Below, piece by piece: positions 14,375 to 16,826 of a DNA stretch of 16,826 bases. Every line of letters starts with the position of its first letter. The stretch's first letter is position 1. The stretch comes from Deltaproteobacteria bacterium (GTDB lineage Bacteria > UBA10199 > SPLOWO2-01-44-7). A program made the translations under genes and the position numbers. The stretch spans positions 1-16,826 of the forward strand of contig JACQMB010000124.1 in the NCBI GenBank assembly GCA_016203765.1, in the 5' to 3' direction. A model generated the notes under the pieces. That model had not been told where the DNA came from, made no database searches, and saw only the letters and a list, made by a program, of their open reading frames with translations.

Positions 14375-15714
14375 GCGCTTTTGGCAAAGATTATTCGGGC
14401 CGCAAGTCCCTATCCGTTTTAAAGCGCCGCCTTTTGGTCGACGGGATGCCCATCGTCGTTGATTTGGCAAAGAGCAAAGGGGCCTATCTTTATAATCAGC
14501 TCGATAAAAAAACCTATCTCGATTTTTATTCCTTCTTTGCCTCGCTGGCGATCGGCTTCACCCATCCGGGGCTTAAAAAAAAATCATATTTGAAAGCCCT
14601 GCATGAGGCCGCCGGCGTCAAACCGGCGCTGAGCGACATCTATTCCCCGCATTTCGCCCACTTTGTCGATATATTCGACAAAATTTGTTTGCGCGGAATG
14701 TTTCGTTACCTCTTTTTTATCGAGGGCGGGGCGCTGGCGGTCGAAAACGCCTTAAAAGTCGCCTTTGATTGGAAGTCGCGCCTTAATTTAAAGCACGGCT
14801 CAAAAACCGAGGCCAACCAAGTCATCCATTTCAGCCAATGTTTCCACGGACGGTCGGGCTATACGTTAAGCATGACCGACACGTTTGACAAACGCAAAAC
14901 CGATTACTTTCCCAAATTTCCCTGGCCGCGCGTTTTGAATCCAAAAATTCATGTCTATGAGGAAGATGCCCTCCCGCCGACGCTGGAAGGACGGGAGCGG
15001 ACGGCCCTTTCCCAAATCGAGGCCCATCTGAATCAGTTTGGCGCGGAGACCGCGGCGATCATTATCGAGCCGGTACAGTCAGAGGGAGGCGGCAACTATT
15101 TTCGGCCTGAATTTTTTCGGGCCCTGCGGCGCGTCGCCGATGACCGGGATGTGTTGTTGATCTTCGACGAAGTTCAAACCGGCATGGGAATCTCCGGCAA
15201 GTGGTGGTGCTGGGAGCATTACGGCGTGAAGCCCGATCTTATGGCGTTCGGCAAAAAGGCGCAGGTGAGCGGGATTGCGGTAACGGATCGCATCGATCGG
15301 GAAAAAATCGACCATTGCTTTAAAATTCCCAGCCGGATCAACTCCACCTTCGGCGGAAATTTATGCGATATGGTCCGGGCCACCCGTTACATCGAAATTA
15401 TCCAGGAAGAAAATTTGCTGAAAAATATGGCCGCAAGCGGCAAACAAATTCTGAAGGCATTAGAAAAGCTGGCCGAAAAATACCCGATGGCCAACGTGCG
15501 CGGGCTGGGCGGCCTGATTGCCTTTGATGTCCCAACGGTTGAAATCCGCAATCGGATTGTTAAAACCGCACTCGAAAAAGAGCGTCTTTTGATTCTGCCT
15601 TCGGGGAAGCGTTCCGTGCGGCTTCGTCCCACACTATCCATCACAAAGAAAGAGGCCGAGGATGGGATCGCCCGTCTCGACAAGACATTATGGAGAATTT
15701 TCTCAAACGGTTAG
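14371..15714 (+). CDS. lat: L-lysine 6-aminotransferase (class III, PLP)
   Basis: Moves the epsilon-amino group of lysine to 2-oxoglutarate, yielding alpha-aminoadipate delta-semialdehyde and glutamate. The 447 residues match Lat of actinobacteria and others. Visible features are FYSFFASLAIGFTHP (52-66), SDIYSPHFAHFV (88-99), FFIEGGALAVENALKVAFDW (115-134), CFHGRSGYTLSMT (157-169), KTDYFPKFPWPR (176-187), IIEPVQSEGG (231-240), LIFDEVQTGMG (263-273, Asp266 to the PLP ring) and MAFGKKAQVSG (291-301), with the Schiff-base lysine at 295 or 296. FGKK.QV.G and KTDYFPKF.WPR are specific to lysine 6-aminotransferase rather than ornithine or GABA enzymes. Overlap with the ALDH gene is ATGA (4 nt). In some bacteria Lat feeds beta-lactam synthesis, but none of those genes is here, so catabolism or osmolyte supply is more likely. 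Confidence 0.93.
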   Translation: MSAFGKDYSGRKSLSVLKRRLLVDGMPIVVDLAKSKGAYLYNQLDKKTYLDFYSFFASLAIGFTHPGLKKKSYLKALHEAAGVKPALSDIYSPHFAHFVDIFDKICLRGMFRYLFFIEGGALAVENALKVAFDWKSRLNLKHGSKTEANQVIHFSQCFHGRSGYTLSMTDTFDKRKTDYFPKFPWPRVLNPKIHVYEEDALPPTLEGRERTALSQIEAHLNQFGAETAAIIIEPVQSEGGGNYFRPEFFRALRRVADDRDVLLIFDEVQTGMGISGKWWCWEHYGVKPDLMAFGKKAQVSGIAVTDRIDREKIDHCFKIPSRINSTFGGNLCDMVRATRYIEIIQEENLLKNMAASGKQILKALEKLAEKYPMANVRGLGGLIAFDVPTVEIRNRIVKTALEKERLLILPSGKRSVRLRPTLSITKKEAEDGIARLDKTLWRIFSNG

Positions 15715-16760
15715 AGGAACTTCTTAAAACCCACCTCAAAGAGACCTATCTCCCTCCCCACCGCGCCCGAACGCCGGGCTGGACCCATCACGACCTGAAA
15801 TTTTTTGCCAAGGGGGCGGACCTGCTTTCCACTGCTTTCACGGAGGGGCGCGCGGAACTTCCAAAAAACTATTTCAACCGAAAAGAATACCGGTCGGGAT
15901 TTCTTCTTTATTATGTCCTGCCGACCTTCGTGAAGGTTTGGAAATGCCTTGAACAACTTCCCCCCTACTTAAAAGACCACCCCTTGAAAATATTGGACCT
16001 GGGCTCCGGGCCGGGGACTGTCGCCCTGGCCTGCTCGGCTTTTTTCGCTGATCAGCCTTTGGAAATTCTCGCCTTCGAACAAAACCGGATCATCGGGCGG
16101 GATGCCATGGCCCTCTGGAAAAAATGGGCCCCGTCCCATCATCGCTGTTCTTTTATCCACCAACCGATCCCAAACCAAAAAATTGATTTGGCTTTTGCCT
16201 CCTACTTTTTCACCGAGATTCCGCGGCGAGAGCAATTAAACTGGTCGCGGGAAATTTTAAACAAGACCGCTCTCTTCATTATTGTTGAGCCGGCCACGCA
16301 ACAAGGGACGCGCCAACTGATGACTCTGCGGGACGAAATTCTAAGAAGCGGCTTCGCCCAGGTCTTGGCCCCCTGCCTCCATCAGCAAAATTGTCCCATG
16401 CTGGCCGCCAACCGGCGCGACTGGTGTCATTTTTATATTGATTGGAAATGTCCGGCCTTGATTAGACAGATCGACCAGATCACGGGCAACAAGCACGATT
16501 ATTTAAAGATGGCTTACATGATTCTGGGGAGGACCGCGGACTACGGACTGCGGACTACGGACTTGTGGAGAGTTGTTAGTTCGCCCCTAATTTCCAAAGG
16601 GAAAAAAGAATTCAATCTTTGCGGTTCCAACGGAAAACTCCAAAAAATCGGCCGCCTCGATCGTCATAAAAATCAGTTCCCGGTTTTTGACCGGATTCAG
16701 AGAGGGGATGTTTTGTCTGGACGGCTCGATTCGCCAAACATCGCCGTCAAGAAATTTTGA
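15690..16760 (+). CDS. Rsm22/METTL17-family methyltransferase-like protein with Cys cluster
   Basis: A 356-residue protein of the Rsm22 family, associated with the small ribosomal subunit (mitochondrial Rsm22/METTL17). The SAM-binding motif is ILDLGSGPGTVALA (101-114). The region APCLHQQNCP...DWCHF...WKC places cysteines at 229, 235, 246 and 254, spaced like the iron-sulfur ligands reported in METTL17. The family C-terminus is present (SSPLISKGKKEFNLCGSNGK, about 298-317, then RIQRGDV). Between residues about 281 and 292 a tandem 7-mer DNA repeat is read as TADYGLRTTD-like residues, which looks inserted. The start overlaps the lat end by 25 nt, so it is translationally linked to the lysine genes, although its likely role (ribosome assembly or rRNA modification) is unrelated. 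Whether it methylates anything is unknown. Confidence 0.82.
   Translation: MENFLKRLEELLKTHLKETYLPPHRARTPGWTHHDLKFFAKGADLLSTAFTEGRAELPKNYFNRKEYRSGFLLYYVLPTFVKVWKCLEQLPPYLKDHPLKILDLGSGPGTVALACSAFFADQPLEILAFEQNRIIGRDAMALWKKWAPSHHRCSFIHQPIPNQKIDLAFASYFFTEIPRREQLNWSREILNKTALFIIVEPATQQGTRQLMTLRDEILRSGFAQVLAPCLHQQNCPMLAANRRDWCHFYIDWKCPALIRQIDQITGNKHDYLKMAYMILGRTADYGLRTTDLWRVVSSPLISKGKKEFNLCGSNGKLQKIGRLDRHKNQFPVFDRIQRGDVLSGRLDSPNIAVKKF
16537..16564 (+). repeat. Four tandem heptamers CGGACTN inside the Rsm22-like gene
   Basis: CGGACTA, CGGACTG, CGGACTA, CGGACTT follow each other without gap; a degenerate fifth unit AGGACCG precedes at 16530-16536. The larger period is 14 bp. Since 7 is not a multiple of 3, gain or loss of one unit would shift the frame and replace the last 65 or so residues. 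The array lies between two conserved segments of the protein. Confidence 0.9.
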
Positions 16761-16761
16761 A

Positions 16762-16776
16762 TCAGAGGATCTCTGA
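16762..16776 (+). terminator. Short hairpin after the last gene, possible transcript end
   Basis: TCAGAG and CTCTGA form a perfect 6-bp stem with a GAT loop, 2 nt past the Rsm22-like stop. The following CTATTCCC is not a U-run, so a Rho-independent terminator is doubtful; it may only protect the 3' end. Confidence 0.25.
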
Positions 16777-16784
16777 CTATTCCC

Positions 16785-16812
16785 TTGACAACTCCAAAAT
16801 TATAAATATCCT
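16785..16812 (+). promoter_or_regulatory. Candidate sigma-70-type promoter facing the right edge
   Basis: A perfect TTGACA (16785-16790) is followed after 16 nt by TATCCT (16807-16812), four of six bases of the -10 consensus, within an AT-rich stretch. The dyad CCTCA/TGAGG (16810-16814 and 16822-16826, 7-nt loop) overlaps the -10 and the probable start, an operator-like place. The gene it would drive lies beyond the window. Confidence 0.4.
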
Positions 16813-16826
16813 CAATAGTAATGAGG

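Noticed and set aside
14371..15714. Lysine 6-aminotransferase as part of a beta-lactam cluster
   Set aside because: No ACV synthetase, isopenicillin synthase or related genes nearby; the partner is an aldehyde dehydrogenase.
16537..16564. Heptamer array as a CRISPR
   Set aside because: Units are 7 bp with no spacers; it is a simple tandem repeat.

Overview
The window is a gene-dense bacterial chromosome segment. It is mostly GC-rich with one AT-richer island, and short overlaps between neighbouring genes are common. A Wzi-type outer-membrane barrel points to a diderm (Gram-negative-type) cell. The gene content (gap-pgk-tpiA-secG-tRNA-Leu, hpnI/hpnK-like genes, lysine 6-aminotransferase) would suit a deltaproteobacterium-like or Bdellovibrionota-like lineage. 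That placement is an impression from gene content, not a phylogenetic result.

Layout. (1) Positions 1-4258: a divergent DUF507-like gene cut by the left edge, then a forward run of DAHP synthase, gap, pgk, tpiA, secG and a tRNA-Leu. This joins lower glycolysis to the entry step of aromatic synthesis, with a Sec subunit and a tRNA at the end. A perfect 26-bp-arm palindrome holds the gap stop codon and the pgk start codon. The tRNA carries an AAG anticodon, which is rare in bacteria. (2) 4358-4738: an AT-richer gene for a small membrane protein of unknown function, just behind the tRNA. (3) 4807-6964, reverse: a VanZ-like membrane protein and a Wzi-family outer-membrane barrel, probably one envelope transcript. 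(4) 6984-8156, forward: glutaryl-CoA dehydrogenase. (5) 8153-12781, reverse: six genes, each overlapping the next by 7-23 nt: HpnI-like glycosyltransferase, HpnK-like deacetylase, two paralogous four-helix EamA/SMR proteins, a DegT-type aminotransferase and an extended SDR sugar epimerase/dehydratase. (6) 12851-16760, forward: aldehyde dehydrogenase, L-lysine 6-aminotransferase and an Rsm22-family methyltransferase-like protein. The right edge has a possible promoter with a small dyad.

How the genes may work together. Region 5 matches the logic of the Arn (aminoarabinose-lipid) pathway: nucleotide-sugar SDR, aminotransferase, membrane glycosyltransferase, deacetylase and a pair of small flippase-like proteins. 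Here the transferase and deacetylase are of the hopanoid-associated HpnI/HpnK type. It is the best candidate in the window for a little-described system, probably an amino-sugar-modified lipid made on the inner leaflet and flipped outward. Region 6 converts lysine to alpha-aminoadipate, and glutaryl-CoA dehydrogenase in region 4 could act further down the same route, although the steps between are not in the window. I saw no CRISPR array, insertion sequence, prophage, integrase or rRNA.
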